Below, piece after piece: positions 19,133 to 29,801 of a DNA stretch of 64,000 nucleotides; the stretch's first letter is position 1; every line of letters begins with the position of its first letter. This DNA is from Debaryomyces hansenii CBS767 (Eukaryota > Ascomycota > Pichiomycetes > Serinales > Debaryomycetaceae). The stretch covers positions 806,001 to 870,000 of the forward strand of contig NC_006048.2 of assembly GCF_000006445.2 (NCBI RefSeq), given 5' to 3'. A program made the position numbers and the translations under genes. A model generated the notes under the pieces. It was not told the origin of the DNA and ran no database searches. It saw nothing but the letters and a program-made list of their open reading frames with translations.

Positions 19133-21319
19133 ATGGAGTTATTTACTAAAGACGACTTCAATCAAATAGGTGGGATACAGAAGAAAAGAAGGCGACCCAT
19201 TAAACTGTGTTCGCGTTGTAGAGAGAGGAAGAGTAAATGCGATATGAAAAAGCCGATTTGTACAAGTTGCCTAGTAAAAGGACTTGAGTCTTGTAAATAT
19301 GAAGAGTCATCATCATACTCTGTGAAAATAGATAGTAATGAAGTTGACCTTCTTAAGAAAGAAAATGAACGTTTATTACTGACAATCAAACAATTGAGGG
19401 GCCAAATAAACACAGTCTATCCAAGCCCAATACCGGACAGCAGCAATGAGATTGAGGCAGATAAATACCGAATAGTTTTCTCCAAGCCCAACCGGACAAT
19501 GTTTTGTGGCCCTACTTCATTTAGAATTGTCTTTCAAAATCAGTTAGTTTGGAATTACTATATGTCGATCAAAAACTCCCTCAAATCCCAGAGAAATGAT
19601 TGGAAACTTAAGAATAGACCGAAACCCGTAATTTTTGATAACCTTTATTCTACATCAAATGGACTTTTAGCTGATCTTCAAAGATTTCTCCCTCAATATT
19701 CGGTTCTACTAGAATATTTATTGCAATTTTTTGATGGATTTTGGTACAAATATTTACCTATAGTTGATCGGGATGATATTTTGCAAATATTTAAAGTGCA
19801 ATTCAAACAATCAGACAATGATCTGAATATAGAAATACTATCGCCGCAAAACTCAGTTGAGTTTGCAAATATTGCGGTAATAATAACTATCTTGAAATAC
19901 TCAGTAAATTCAGAAGCTTGCCTGCCTGGTATGGTGTCTAATAAATTTAAGGATGAACATGATATTCTACTAAAATTTGCGACAAAGCTATTAGCTAAGG
20001 CAGACTATTTGGAAAAGGCTTCATTACCATCGCTACAAGCCGTATTCATGCTACGTATTTTTAAAAAGTTTAACTTCAAAGATGGAGATGGAGGTGACGG
20101 CAGTAATGGGAATATACTTTTTGCGATTTGTTTAGAAATGGGATTTACATTAGGCTTGAACCAAAATGTTGATACCCTTTATAATCGAGAATCAGCGAAG
20201 TACAGGACTGTTTTGAAGAATCTTTGGAAATATTTGCTATACTTTGATACCATCAATTCATTTGACCTTGGTGTACCACTACATATTTCTGATAATAATG
20301 TGAGGAAGGATTTATTAGATCTTGATGATATATTTATCAAAACCATACTCAAGAAGAGAGAAATAATGGATGTATTCTTATCCCCAAAAATGAGTCATGA
20401 TGGTATTGGAAATGTAATAAATGAAATTAGAAACTTCATAAACCAAAATTTTAAAACCGTATTTGAGTTGATTAAGGACTTCGAAAATTCATCTAATTTA
20501 GAAGATTCTTATAAAATTATACATCAATTCGTTCTATCAATCTCCTTGATTGGAATGATACAGCACGGATGCTTACTATTATATAATGAATTGAGAGATA
20601 GTAGTAGTAAGTTGGGAACTCGATCTCACAATTTGGCAATGAAGTATACTATTTTAATGATAATATCAACTGTTGAACTTACGAAGAGAATATATCTATC
20701 AAGTATGGAGTTGCTTTCAATTCCCAGTACAAATCAAATTCACTTTTTTATTGCGGGAATGCAAAACCAGTGGTTTAGCAGAGCATTTCTATTTTACTTT
20801 TTTTCATTACTTACTTACGTTAAATCACTGAAAAATCAGGGAACAAGAAATATAACAGACAGTCATATTGTTTTGAGATTATCTGAACTCGCAGACCTTT
20901 ATAACGACGTTGATAATATTCATGACGATGGATTTACAGAAACGAAAACCTTGGTTTCATTAAATATAATAGTAAGTCGCTACATGAATATGCGAATTTT
21001 CCTAGAAACAAATGGCGGCGAAAGAGAGCAAAAGAAACTCGTAACTAAAATTCATAATTATGGCTTGTTCATAATGAATGCATCATTATGCCATTTCAAG
21101 CAGTTGATAGCACAGGATAATGATTTTAAATCCATAGTGCGTTTCAATGAAGATAATTTGGACATAGTTTATGATTCGATACAAGATTCGTTTCCAAGTC
21201 AGTTGTATGTCACTCAGAATTTCAGTTCGGTTCCAAATTTAGATATTTTCGATGAAATCGAGCTTAATGGAACGGTTGAAAACTTCAACAAAGATATCTA
21301 CGACTTTTTGCTGATATAG
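19133..21319 (+). CDS. Zn2Cys6 fungal transcription factor
   Basis: Product of 728 aa. A basic N-terminus KKRRRP leads into a zinc cluster with Cys26, 29, 36, 43, 46 and 54 (C-x2-C-x6-C-x6-C-x2-C-x7-C). A short coiled-coil dimerisation stretch follows (about 70-95, LLKKENERLLLTIKQLRGQ). The middle has fungal-specific transcription-factor features, with FLPQYSVLLEYLLQFFDGFWYKYLPIVDRDDI and a later GFTLGLNQN block. I cannot assign it to a named regulator; genes of this type are numerous in CTG-clade yeasts (ZCF series). Promoter half-sites are described in the adjoining entry. Confidence 0.85.
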   Translation: MELFTKDDFNQIGGIQKKRRRPIKLCSRCRERKSKCDMKKPICTSCLVKGLESCKYEESSSYSVKIDSNEVDLLKKENERLLLTIKQLRGQINTVYPSPIPDSSNEIEADKYRIVFSKPNRTMFCGPTSFRIVFQNQLVWNYYMSIKNSLKSQRNDWKLKNRPKPVIFDNLYSTSNGLLADLQRFLPQYSVLLEYLLQFFDGFWYKYLPIVDRDDILQIFKVQFKQSDNDLNIEILSPQNSVEFANIAVIITILKYSVNSEACLPGMVSNKFKDEHDILLKFATKLLAKADYLEKASLPSLQAVFMLRIFKKFNFKDGDGGDGSNGNILFAICLEMGFTLGLNQNVDTLYNRESAKYRTVLKNLWKYLLYFDTINSFDLGVPLHISDNNVRKDLLDLDDIFIKTILKKREIMDVFLSPKMSHDGIGNVINEIRNFINQNFKTVFELIKDFENSSNLEDSYKIIHQFVLSISLIGMIQHGCLLLYNELRDSSSKLGTRSHNLAMKYTILMIISTVELTKRIYLSSMELLSIPSTNQIHFFIAGMQNQWFSRAFLFYFFSLLTYVKSLKNQGTRNITDSHIVLRLSELADLYNDVDNIHDDGFTETKTLVSLNIIVSRYMNMRIFLETNGGEREQKKLVTKIHNYGLFIMNASLCHFKQLIAQDNDFKSIVRFNEDNLDIVYDSIQDSFPSQLYVTQNFSSVPNLDIFDEIELNGTVENFNKDIYDFLLI

Positions 21320-22015
21320 CTTGTATTGGTATCAGCCAGTGTTTAATAAATGAAATAAATATATGTACATAGAGTCAAGATATTAGACTTACGATATTGG
21401 TTAGATTCTTCTTCTCAACACAATTCAGAAGTAAATAGTTTAATAGAGCTATAAAATTATTAAATAACCTTATGTAGATTGCTCCAGCTATGTTCTGTCT
21501 TTCAGATAATTTGGGTGCAAATTAGAACAGACTGCGATTAATCTATAGCCTTTTCCATTTCATGGACTACGGCCTGTTACTTTTATATTACAATACAGTC
21601 AATTAAAACCTACTACCACAAAAAAATACTCCTCCTGGTTTCCCTGTTCACTTTGCTCTATATTAGTGTTATATAAAAGCCATAGGTCCAACTAAATCGT
21701 ACAAAAAGTTCCAGTCACAGTAAGCCGAAACAAGCCCTAACAACAGCCATTGACACGTGAATCAACAATTCGAGTCACAGAGAAAATTGAGGATTTTTGA
21801 GATTTAGTGTCGTGGTCAATTCCGGAACACCAGCCGAGGTGAATCGGGAAAGTTAAAGGCTTGAAAACGTGATAAAATGAACAACTCGAGGGCTCTCCGG
21901 TGACCGGATATTGAATAATCCTAGCGACCAGGTGAAAAATTATTTCGTCGTACTAAGTATAAGTGAATTTCATTTTTCAGTTCTTTTCAGAATTATATAG
22001 ATTTATCATAGTAAA
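21320..22015. promoter_or_regulatory. RPS1 promoter with adjacent Tbf1 and Cbf1 sites
   Basis: AGCCCTAA at 21733-21740 matches the Tbf1 consensus ARCCCTAA, and CACGTGA at 21754-21760 is a Cbf1 site; they are 13 bp apart and about 260-280 bp before the RPS1 ATG. In Candida albicans, Tbf1 with Cbf1 controls ribosomal-protein genes in place of the S. cerevisiae Rap1 system (established knowledge). No gene is seen. TTTTTCAG/TTTTCAG tracts at 21972-21989 with TACTAAG at 21952-21958 look splice-like, but I found no good donor. Confidence 0.65.
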
Positions 22016-22786
22016 ATGGCTGTTGGTAAGAATAAGAGATTGTCCAAGGGAAAGAAAGGTTTGAAGAAGAAGGTCGTCGACCCATTCACCAAGAAAGAAT
22101 GGTTTGACATTAAGGCCCCATCCACCTTCGAAAACAGAGCTGTTGGTAAGACTTTAATCAACAGATCCACTGGTTTAAAGAACGCTGCCGATGGATTAAA
22201 GGGCCGTGTTGTCGAAGTTTGTTTAGCTGATTTACAAGGATCAGAAGACCACTCTTCCAGAAAGGTCAAGTTGAGAGTAGACGAAGTTCAAGGTAAGAAC
22301 TTGTTGACCAACTTCCACGGTATTGACTTCACCACTGACAAATTGAGATCTTTGGTCAGAAAATGGCAATCATTAGTCGAAGCTAACGTCACCGTTAAGA
22401 CTTCCGATGATTACGTCTTGAGAATTTTCGCTATTGCCTTCACCAAGAGACAAGCCAACCAAATCAGAAAGACCACTTATGCCCAATCCTCTAAGTTGAG
22501 AGAAGTCAGAAAGAAGATGATTGAAATCATGCAAAGAGAAGTTTCTAACTGTACTTTGGCTCAATTAACCTCCAAGTTGATTCCAGAAGTCATTGGTCGT
22601 GAAATTGAAAAATCAACCCAAACCATCTTGCCATTACAAAACATCCACATTAGAAAAGTCAAATTATTAAAACAACCAAAATTCGACTTAGGTTCCTTAT
22701 TAGCCTTACATGGTGAAGGTTCCACCGAAGAAAAGGGTAAGAAAGTTTCTGCCGGATTCAAAGATGTTGTTTTAGAAGCTGTTTAA
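22016..22786 (+). CDS. RPS1: 40S ribosomal protein S1 (eS1, Rps1/S3a)
   Basis: Product of 256 aa, nearly collinear with S. cerevisiae Rps1A (255): N-terminal [19 protein letters not shown], then [62 protein letters not shown] and C-terminal LHGEGS..EKGKK. It is a component of the small-subunit platform near the mRNA exit. Codon bias is extreme, with leucine almost entirely TTA/TTG and no CTG seen. No coding intron is present. Confidence 0.98.
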
Positions 22787-23138
22787 ATTATCTTGCATAA
22801 GGTGACCTTCGAGTCAATTATTGTATATTTAACGAAAAAAAACTTATTTTTGTTGTATGTTTAGGGTGAAATTATTCAGTTTCTTTTGGGTTATTTTTTC
22901 TAATTTTATGTCATGAAAGAAAAAAATCTTGTATATTGCTTATATTAATGCTACGTCGTTTATTATTATCTTGTAGAAGGACAGTTTATCCTATAAAAAT
23001 GTGGTCGGTATCTTTGGGAATCATTAGCGATTTTGGTCGCAGCGGGAATGATCAAAAATTGAAATGATCTATTTTGCTTCCATTCATTTTTAGTTTCATA
23101 TGCACTAATAACTATTAAGCCAATTATCGTACAAAGTG
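22787..23138. other. Spacer RPS1 - LAM gene
   Basis: AT-rich 3' flank of RPS1 and 5' flank of the LAM gene. A poly-A/T-rich stretch follows the RPS1 stop (22830-22925). I see no gene or clear element. Confidence 0.3.
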
Positions 23139-25817
23139 ATGAGTGATAACCTGTTTGATGATAACGATGATGCCTGGTCGTATTCATTTCCACCTTCGAC
23201 GGAATCATTGACTTTGAGCAAAAAAAATGATGACAATTCAAAATTAGATAAAGAATTGAAATCAGCCACCCAACGTGGAGATAAAGACAAGGATGTGTTT
23301 ATTGATAGCGATGACTCTAGAAATCACACAATTGCACAGAATAGATCGAATATCAATGCATTGCTGAATAAATCCGCAAGCAAGAAAGGCCGATTATCAC
23401 GGACTTCTTCTACATCTTCAGTTGGACGTTCAGAAGAGCCGAAAGAAGATAAAAAAGATCATGTACAGACAAACGGAAATGGATCGCATGCGTCCTCTTT
23501 GACATCGCTTTCGTTGCAATCTCCATATTTCGTGAAATCTACACCGGCTAATCCACACACTACAAAGGAGGATGCTAACTCTATTATCTCGAGGGAAGGG
23601 GCTCAGGCATCAGGCTTTTCTCTTGATTCCAATTTCAATAGCCAAAGCACACCAATCACTTCGTCTGCACGATCTAATCTTTCAAATAATGTTGCCCATG
23701 ACATGGGTGAACTACCAAGTTCCTATGGTTCGCGGGACGAAAACTCAGATATTGATAAAAGTAAATCGGCCAAATTTGATAATGAAGGATCGTTAGACTC
23801 ATCTTCACCAAAGATAATTGCTTATCGTAAGTCGAAAAGAACAATTAGCGAAGGAAATTTCCAGAATATATTAGATCAATCTGTAAAAGCTACTCCAAAG
23901 GAAAAGTATGATCCAAAGTTGTATGTTGAGGAGAAATTCCTGGACACGGACTATAGATTTGCTACCACTAGAAGAACTGCAGAATTTCATCAGCTATTTA
24001 GATCACTTGATTTAACCGATAGACTTCTTGACGATTTTTCGTGTGCATTGAGTAGAGAAATATTGCTTCAAGGCAGAATATATATTAGTGAAAACAATGT
24101 TTGCTTCAGCTCAAATTTATTGGGATGGGTTACAAGTTTGATTATTCCTCAAGAGGAAATTATCAGAATCGAAAAGAAAACTACCGCAGGGTTATTTCCT
24201 AACGGTATATCGATCGAAACAGCAAGTGGAAAACATAACTTTGCCAGCTTTATTTCCAGAGATGCAACTTTTGATTTCATGAAGGCTGTATGGCAAGGCA
24301 CTACAGGTAGAAAAATGGAAATTATTGAAGAAAAACCCATGGAAAAACCTGGTTACTCATTAGATAGCGATGGAATTGTGTCAGTAGAAAATGAATGTCT
24401 CGACTCTCCAGCAAAATTAGAGTCATATATTTTGTCTATTGATGGGGATGAAGAAAGGCATGGTGACAACGAATACGCATCAGATCACAGCGATTCAGAA
24501 GATACCTCCGATGATGCTGTGCTGCTCAAAAAAACCAATTCTAATAAATCGAATAAAAGAAAAAAGATAGATACAGTTGATTTGAAGGTTTTAAAATTCA
24601 AACCCGATTCAAAGTATATCAATATGGGGCCGGAATTTCATCCGCCAACCAAAGTGAAGGATTATGCAAAGGAAAATAATGAAACAGAATTATGCAATGA
24701 AGTAATTAATGCGCCATTAGGTATAGTTTTTGATTTATTATTTGGCAGTTCGAATACGACATTTCATAGGAGCTTTTTAGAAAGCCACAATGCATCAGAA
24801 ATTTCAGATTATGACAAATTTCACCCAAAGAAGGATGATCCAAGTAAACTTGAACGTAAAATTAGCTACAGAAGAGCGTTGGGATATTCCATTGGCCCCA
24901 AATCTACAAGGTGTGAAGTCAAAGAAACGATAGAGAATTTGAATTTTGCGGAGAACGTTGTTTTGATTTCTAGTACTGTTACGCCTGATGTTCCCCTGGG
25001 TAATTCATTTTCAGTTAAAACCAGATACTGCTTGTCATGGGGTGCAAATAATTCGACAATATTAAAGATGTCCTATAATATTAAATGGACAGGGAGCTCG
25101 TGGATTAAAAGTGTTATTGAGAAGCAAACGTTGGCGGGCCAACAAGAAGCAACTAAAGATTTAATTGAAGCTTTAAAGAAAGGAATTGATGAAAATACTT
25201 ATTATGCTGAAGGCCCATCTGTTCCAAAGAATGTAGCTGAGTTTGTGGCTGAAAACAAACCTACATCTGAGATGGCTGAAGAAGCAATTACATTGAATAG
25301 AGAAGAATCTGAAAAGAAGATCACATTGTCTCTTTCAAGCAGATTTATAAAAAATAATATCGTACCTATAGTTTATTTTTTTTTCTCGTTTCTTGTTATT
25401 TTGCTGATATTGCAAATGAAAATAATTAGCGGAGTTAATGAAGCAAATGAGATTGCAAGGAGTCAACTAGTTGTAAATTCATATTTGGTATTTACCGTAC
25501 AGGCATTAGCGAACGATAAGAGCATAAGTAAGGCTGGGTATAGAGAAAGGATTAAAGCAATGGAAAACGATAACAGCCCATTATGGAAATGGGTAAATGA
25601 TAAATATGATACGAAATTAAATAACCTTGAAAAGATTGAATACTTGACATATCAATTGAATTCGTTATATCAGAAACAGATCGATCCCGAGAATAATGAA
25701 TTTGTTGCTGCTATTGAAGAAAATCTACTAGATCTAAAGAGACTGGTAAAGGATTTTAATTATCAGGAATTGCTAAATGCTGACAATCTAAGAAACATGT
25801 TAGGAGACCTCATTTAG
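23139..25817 (+). CDS. Lam-family (GRAM + VASt) sterol transfer protein at ER contact sites
   Basis: Product of 892 aa. A Ser-rich disordered N-terminus (1-270) precedes a GRAM domain (about 274-384), then one VASt/StART-like sterol-binding domain (about 512-684, including NAPLGIVFDLLFGSSNTTFHRSFL and YRRALGYSIGPKSTRCEVKE) and a single membrane anchor (about 739-761) with a luminal tail. One VASt domain suggests the Lam5/Lam6(Ltc1) group rather than Lam2/Lam4, which have two, although the size is nearer Lam4 (946 aa). The family moves sterols between ER and plasma membrane or mitochondria/vacuole. The frame opens at GTG 23136; the ATG is at 23139. Confidence 0.88.
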   Translation: MSDNLFDDNDDAWSYSFPPSTESLTLSKKNDDNSKLDKELKSATQRGDKDKDVFIDSDDSRNHTIAQNRSNINALLNKSASKKGRLSRTSSTSSVGRSEEPKEDKKDHVQTNGNGSHASSLTSLSLQSPYFVKSTPANPHTTKEDANSIISREGAQASGFSLDSNFNSQSTPITSSARSNLSNNVAHDMGELPSSYGSRDENSDIDKSKSAKFDNEGSLDSSSPKIIAYRKSKRTISEGNFQNILDQSVKATPKEKYDPKLYVEEKFLDTDYRFATTRRTAEFHQLFRSLDLTDRLLDDFSCALSREILLQGRIYISENNVCFSSNLLGWVTSLIIPQEEIIRIEKKTTAGLFPNGISIETASGKHNFASFISRDATFDFMKAVWQGTTGRKMEIIEEKPMEKPGYSLDSDGIVSVENECLDSPAKLESYILSIDGDEERHGDNEYASDHSDSEDTSDDAVLLKKTNSNKSNKRKKIDTVDLKVLKFKPDSKYINMGPEFHPPTKVKDYAKENNETELCNEVINAPLGIVFDLLFGSSNTTFHRSFLESHNASEISDYDKFHPKKDDPSKLERKISYRRALGYSIGPKSTRCEVKETIENLNFAENVVLISSTVTPDVPLGNSFSVKTRYCLSWGANNSTILKMSYNIKWTGSSWIKSVIEKQTLAGQQEATKDLIEALKKGIDENTYYAEGPSVPKNVAEFVAENKPTSEMAEEAITLNREESEKKITLSLSSRFIKNNIVPIVYFFFSFLVILLILQMKIISGVNEANEIARSQLVVNSYLVFTVQALANDKSISKAGYRERIKAMENDNSPLWKWVNDKYDTKLNNLEKIEYLTYQLNSLYQKQIDPENNEFVAAIEENLLDLKRLVKDFNYQELLNADNLRNMLGDLI

Positions 25818-25972
25818 ATTTCCACATGTTACGTTGTTCATCAGTTATATACAGTTAAAGTTAATAGTATTGAAATTTCATGATATTCATTCGAACATAA
25901 AAGGTTATTTACATAATTAATTCAGTTGTAACTTGTAGACTATATACAATATGCGATTAAGCCAGAGTTCAA

Positions 25973-26965
25973 TCAACAAACTCTCAATTCACCATCAATA
26001 TCTTGTGTTTCAGTTTTTTCGATCACGTTAACATCTTCAACGGTATGAACTATTATCTTATCATTATTTTCATTTAATTCGAAAATGAATATCCCACTTA
26101 TTACACGTTCCAATTTATTATGCTCTTTAGTTAAACCTATGAGTCCAGATGTTAAATGGGACAAGGTAGTAGTAACTGAAGGTGACGACTTAATTGGTTG
26201 GCCATTCGAATTATTCACAAGCTTCTTGGTATCAAGTTTTGACCACTTATGGGATCCCAATTTTGCATCAGAAGTCGAGTGATAGTTAGAAATATTGCCA
26301 CTATGTTGACCCTCCATAATTTCATTAGGAGACAAATGATCGCATCCTTCTAAACAAGTATTCCAACGGATATATATTTTAGTACTACCAGAATATACGC
26401 TTTGTATTTCTGGGCCTAAATCACCTTTAGCTGCATTGGTTTTTATCGACTGTATATGTAACTTAACTTTGGGATTGAGAACAATAGATGTAAGAATAAA
26501 TTGTAATGTTTTGCAAGTAGTGTAATAGGAGACGTGGCCCTTCAATGTAGGGAAATAGGCATTGAATTCCTGGAAATGGGTAGGACAGATCCTCAAGTGA
26601 ACATTGTTAGACACGATCTTTTTCGGTAATGATTTATTAAGGATATTGGGTATGAGTGCTCGTAGTTCATCTGTCATGGTTCCGAGATTCGCCTTTCTAA
26701 GCTGATCCTTGGGATTAGGCTTCAAGTCTTCGGAAGAAAGATCAGATCTGGTTGGGACCGAATCGGAGAATTTGAAATTATCAAGATTCTTCACATTATT
26801 TGGGCTTAGTATGGTCCGATTGTAAAAAAGTGGTGGTGCAATCAAGGATGGTACTGGAGATTCTAATTTAATGTTGCGGAGGCTAGACACATACTGTTTC
26901 TTACATGAACTATATTTCAAACGTGAATGCCGCAATAGTACCTTAGAACCTCTACGATAGATCAT
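25973..26965 (-). CDS. Uncharacterised protein, predicted mitochondrial
   Basis: Product of 330 aa that I do not recognise. The N-terminus (MIYRRGSKVLLRHSRLKYSS) is basic, hydroxylated and free of acidic residues, as in mitochondrial presequences. The body contains a region around VYSGSTKIYIRWNTCLEGC and a C-terminal strand pair VISGIFIFELNENNDKIIVHTVEDVNVIEK, reminiscent of NTF2/SnoaL-like folds (weak inference). There is no clear membrane segment. A Cbf1-type CACGTGA (27049-27055) lies about 85 bp upstream of the ATG. The gene is tandem with the peroxiredoxin gene and converges on the LAM gene. Confidence 0.75.
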   Translation of the reverse strand: MIYRRGSKVLLRHSRLKYSSCKKQYVSSLRNIKLESPVPSLIAPPLFYNRTILSPNNVKNLDNFKFSDSVPTRSDLSSEDLKPNPKDQLRKANLGTMTDELRALIPNILNKSLPKKIVSNNVHLRICPTHFQEFNAYFPTLKGHVSYYTTCKTLQFILTSIVLNPKVKLHIQSIKTNAAKGDLGPEIQSVYSGSTKIYIRWNTCLEGCDHLSPNEIMEGQHSGNISNYHSTSDAKLGSHKWSKLDTKKLVNNSNGQPIKSSPSVTTTLSHLTSGLIGLTKEHNKLERVISGIFIFELNENNDKIIVHTVEDVNVIEKTETQDIDGELRVC

Positions 26966-27048
26966 TGAAATTAATTATGTAGTTTGAATCTGGTTATATC
27001 TTACAAATCTAAATCCTTATGTTATAAGGTGAATATTCCATAGTAGCA

Positions 27049-27055
27049 CACGTGA
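27049..27055. promoter_or_regulatory. Cbf1-type E-box
   Basis: CACGTGA lies 84-90 bp upstream of the ATG of the unknown mitochondrial gene. Its match to the Cbf1 consensus is exact; function is inferred from position only. Confidence 0.45.
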
Positions 27056-27250
27056 TTTTGCTACAAAGCTGAAAAATATTGGAAGAGACTATGTACTAAG
27101 AATGCATTTACAAAATGTATGATAGAACGTTTTTATTACTTTTACTCGTATACTTTTCTATATATCTGCATGGATGTCAAATACCATACAATAAGTGAAT
27201 TTTAAAGTGCCTGCTCAAAACGGAGGATAACTAGAATTAAATTCATTCAA

Positions 27251-27931
27251 TTATTTTTCTTCCTTGACATCTAATGGAGTTAAACGTAAGTAAGGCTTGA
27301 TTATTCTGAATTTTGGGAATAAAGTCTTAGCGTCTTCATTAGAAATAGTTGGGTGGACAATAACATCATCACCTGGAACCCAGTTAATTGGGGTAGTGAC
27401 CTTGTATTTGTCACCAGTTTGTAAAGAATCAACAACTCTTAAGACTTCAGCGGTGTTTCTACCAGTAGAGGCTGGGTAAGCTAAGATTAATCTAATCTTC
27501 TTAGCTGGGTCGATAACGAAGACGGATCTGATGGTGAATTGGAGACCTTTGTCGTCAACGTTAGTAGCATCTTGGTAGTCAATCATATCGTATAAGTGAG
27601 CAACCTTTCTTTCTGAGTCAGCAATGATTGGGAAGGTTAACTTGGAACCAGTAACTTCATCAATATCCTTGATCCAAGCCTTGTGGGATTCAGTACCATT
27701 AGCAGATAAACCAATTAATTTAACGTTTCTCTTGGTGAATTCTGGTTCTAACTTAGCGAAAGCACCCAATTCGGTGGTACAGACTGGGGTGAAGTCATCT
27801 GGATGGGAGAATAAAACAGCCCATGAGTCACCAATGAAATCGTGGAAGGAAATCTTACCGTTGGAGGTTTCAGCTTCGAAGTTTGGCGCAGTAGACCCTA
27901 ATCTTAAGGTTGTGTGTTCTTGGGAAGCCAT
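27251..27931 (-). CDS. PRX1: 1-Cys peroxiredoxin (Prx1/Prdx6 type)
   Basis: Product of 226 aa. The peroxidatic Cys51 is in DDFTPVCTTELGAF and is the only cysteine in the protein; the LSHPDDFTPVC-type block, Arg in the YPASTGRNTAEVLRV block and the C-terminal Prdx6-like region are present. It reduces peroxides with an external thiol. S. cerevisiae Prx1 is 261 aa with a mitochondrial presequence; here the protein starts MASQEHTTLRLG with no presequence, so a cytosolic form is likely. A TATA tract (28023-28030) and a CACGTG (28063-28068) lie 90-140 bp upstream. Confidence 0.94.
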   Translation of the reverse strand: MASQEHTTLRLGSTAPNFEAETSNGKISFHDFIGDSWAVLFSHPDDFTPVCTTELGAFAKLEPEFTKRNVKLIGLSANGTESHKAWIKDIDEVTGSKLTFPIIADSERKVAHLYDMIDYQDATNVDDKGLQFTIRSVFVIDPAKKIRLILAYPASTGRNTAEVLRVVDSLQTGDKYKVTTPINWVPGDDVIVHPTISNEDAKTLFPKFRIIKPYLRLTPLDVKEEK

Positions 27932-28318
27932 TTTTATTAATTGTAATTAATTCTAATCAATTGATTAATTTAAATTCTAATTTTGACTACTTCAGCCTAA
28001 TTAATGGCAAATACACCCAGCTTTATATATGGCTTGATCGAAGCTGAAAAATCACCACTTCGCACGTGCCATGGTTCTACAGTACTCCGTGTATTGAACT
28101 AGAGCAAATAACGATAAAACATGTGATCTTGATAACAAGTATCGTCCTGTCTCGAACAAAGACATATGTGGGCGTATGTAGCCGAAGCCATAACTAGTGT
28201 GGTGCTTATTTGGATATACGCAAATACGAATTAGAATTACCAAATAAAATTATGCAGAAAATTTGTGTAGTAGTCTCAATTACAGGTATGTAGGAAATAT
28301 ATAGGGATTTTGCAACTT
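27932..28318. promoter_or_regulatory. PRX1 promoter
   Basis: Holds a TATA tract (28023-28030) and a palindromic E-box CACGTG (28063-28068). The 63-codon frame on the minus strand at 28243 starts with TTG and is not supported. The PFA4 3' end abuts the right side. Confidence 0.5.
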
Positions 28319-29612
28319 CTAATTATTGGAAATCTCATCTTTTGAAACTAAATCATCATGTTCTATGTCTTCAGCATCTAAATCAACGCCAAAATCATCC
28401 AAGGTTTCGCCTAGATCGTTCATCCATTCGGACCTCGTCATGTTGTTTCTGGGGTCGAGACGTCTTCTTAAGCTAGGCATATCCTGAAGCTCGGAGTCAG
28501 ATATATCAAAATCATCGTCCACTGGAGCCATTGGTTCCTGGTGGCCCCCGTCAGGAGGCCATGGTAAGCCCAATTGGTCATCTTCCATGAATTCGTTTTT
28601 TTGGAAATGGTAGCCGTTTTCTCTGGGACCACCCCATGGGAGTAGCCACATCCATGGGTAGTCACATGCATTAATCATATTCGACAGCACGCCTAAGTCA
28701 TAGGGGAAAACGATATCATCAGATGTGAAATCCTTAGGGACTATGTTGTTCTCATTTGAATTGTCATTATTAGAATTCTCATCCACCTCGTAGTATCTGG
28801 TTGTCCTGTTCCAGGATACTAAATGAGGCATTTCTTTTCCATGCAACTTGAAGTAGTTTTTACGTATTTGCAACCACAACCTTTCGGTATGGAACTGGGA
28901 TCCTATTCTCTCCATTTCCCATACTTCTATCTGCGTCATTCCTCTGAACAACAAGTTGATCATACAACGAACGAATAAAATAATGATGGAAACAAATACA
29001 AAAAATGTAACTGGAAGTAAAAATATCACCGCACACATTTCCTTCTTGTCTATTAAGTAGGACGGTAACTTACTACTATCATAATAATGAAGTACTTGTT
29101 TACCCAATTGGAAAAGAACATAGGTCATACCCACTATCAAAAAGAATACAAACCGTAAGAAATGTGGAAGGTTATTGTGCCCCACGCAATTATACGTCCA
29201 TGGACAATGATGATCCATTTTCAACACACATTTATTGCAAGTTTTGCAATGATGTGACCTCTCTGGCTTATAATTTTGGCATTTCTTACACCATCTTCTC
29301 CATTCTCCAGCTTTAGGTGTAAAGTTTTTAGGCGGGGATCCTGGGTCAACAACAATAGCTAAATAGTATGATAACCATACAATACAAACGTATACCTCGT
29401 ATAGGATCTGCTCGGTACGTGATAAGTTGGTTCTGAATACAAAGTAGTGGGAACCATATGCAACCATAGCTATAAGCACACATGGTATCTATAGATAGTT
29501 AGTAATTTGCGTTAGCAGATGTTAAAGTTTCAAATTTTCAGTCCTTTTTTTTTTCACACTATCAAATACATACAACCACACCAATAATCGGCCACTTCAA
29601 TTGAACTGCCAT
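28319..29612 (-). CDS. PFA4: Palmitoyltransferase Pfa4 (DHHC), one intron
   Basis: Exon 1 is 29612-29574 (13 codons, MAVQLKWPIIGVV), the intron 29573-29489 (85 nt; donor GTATGT, branch TACTAAC, acceptor TAG) and exon 2 is 29488-28319; the product is 402 aa. Joining restores the family N-terminus, in which LKWP-x-IGV-x-IP aligns with S. cerevisiae Pfa4 LRWPWLGIAIP. Without splicing the frame opens only at a GTG (29479). The DHHC-CRD contains CKKCQNYKPERSHHCKTCN, DHHCPW and NCVG, with four membrane segments, and the C-terminus has LPWPPDGG. Pfa4 palmitoylates chitin synthase Chs3 at the ER. It is divergent from PRE10. Confidence 0.94.
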
Positions 29613-29715
29613 ATTGTATTGTCAGCGTTTATCGTATACTAATCGTTGATCAATAAATCTATATGAAAAATGAATTATGACACAAAACAGCCAATATGTC
29701 TTTGATTCTGAGTGC

Positions 29716-29724
29716 GGTGGCGAT
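29716..29724 (+). promoter_or_regulatory. PACE-like element before PRE10
   Basis: GGTGGCGAT matches the Rpn4 proteasome element GGTGGCAAA at 7 of 9 positions and lies about 80 bp before the PRE10 ATG. Rpn4 control of proteasome genes is established in yeasts; this particular site is an inference. Confidence 0.4.
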
Positions 29725-29801
29725 TAAGAAATATGTCTATGTTAATACTATAGCTGTATCAATCTTAAAATATATAAGCTTAGAACCATCGATCATATAC
29801 A

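Noticed and set aside
21952..21989. Splice-acceptor-like tracts in the RPS1 leader
   Set aside because: The branch-like site is TACTAAG and no convincing donor was found; left as a leader feature only.
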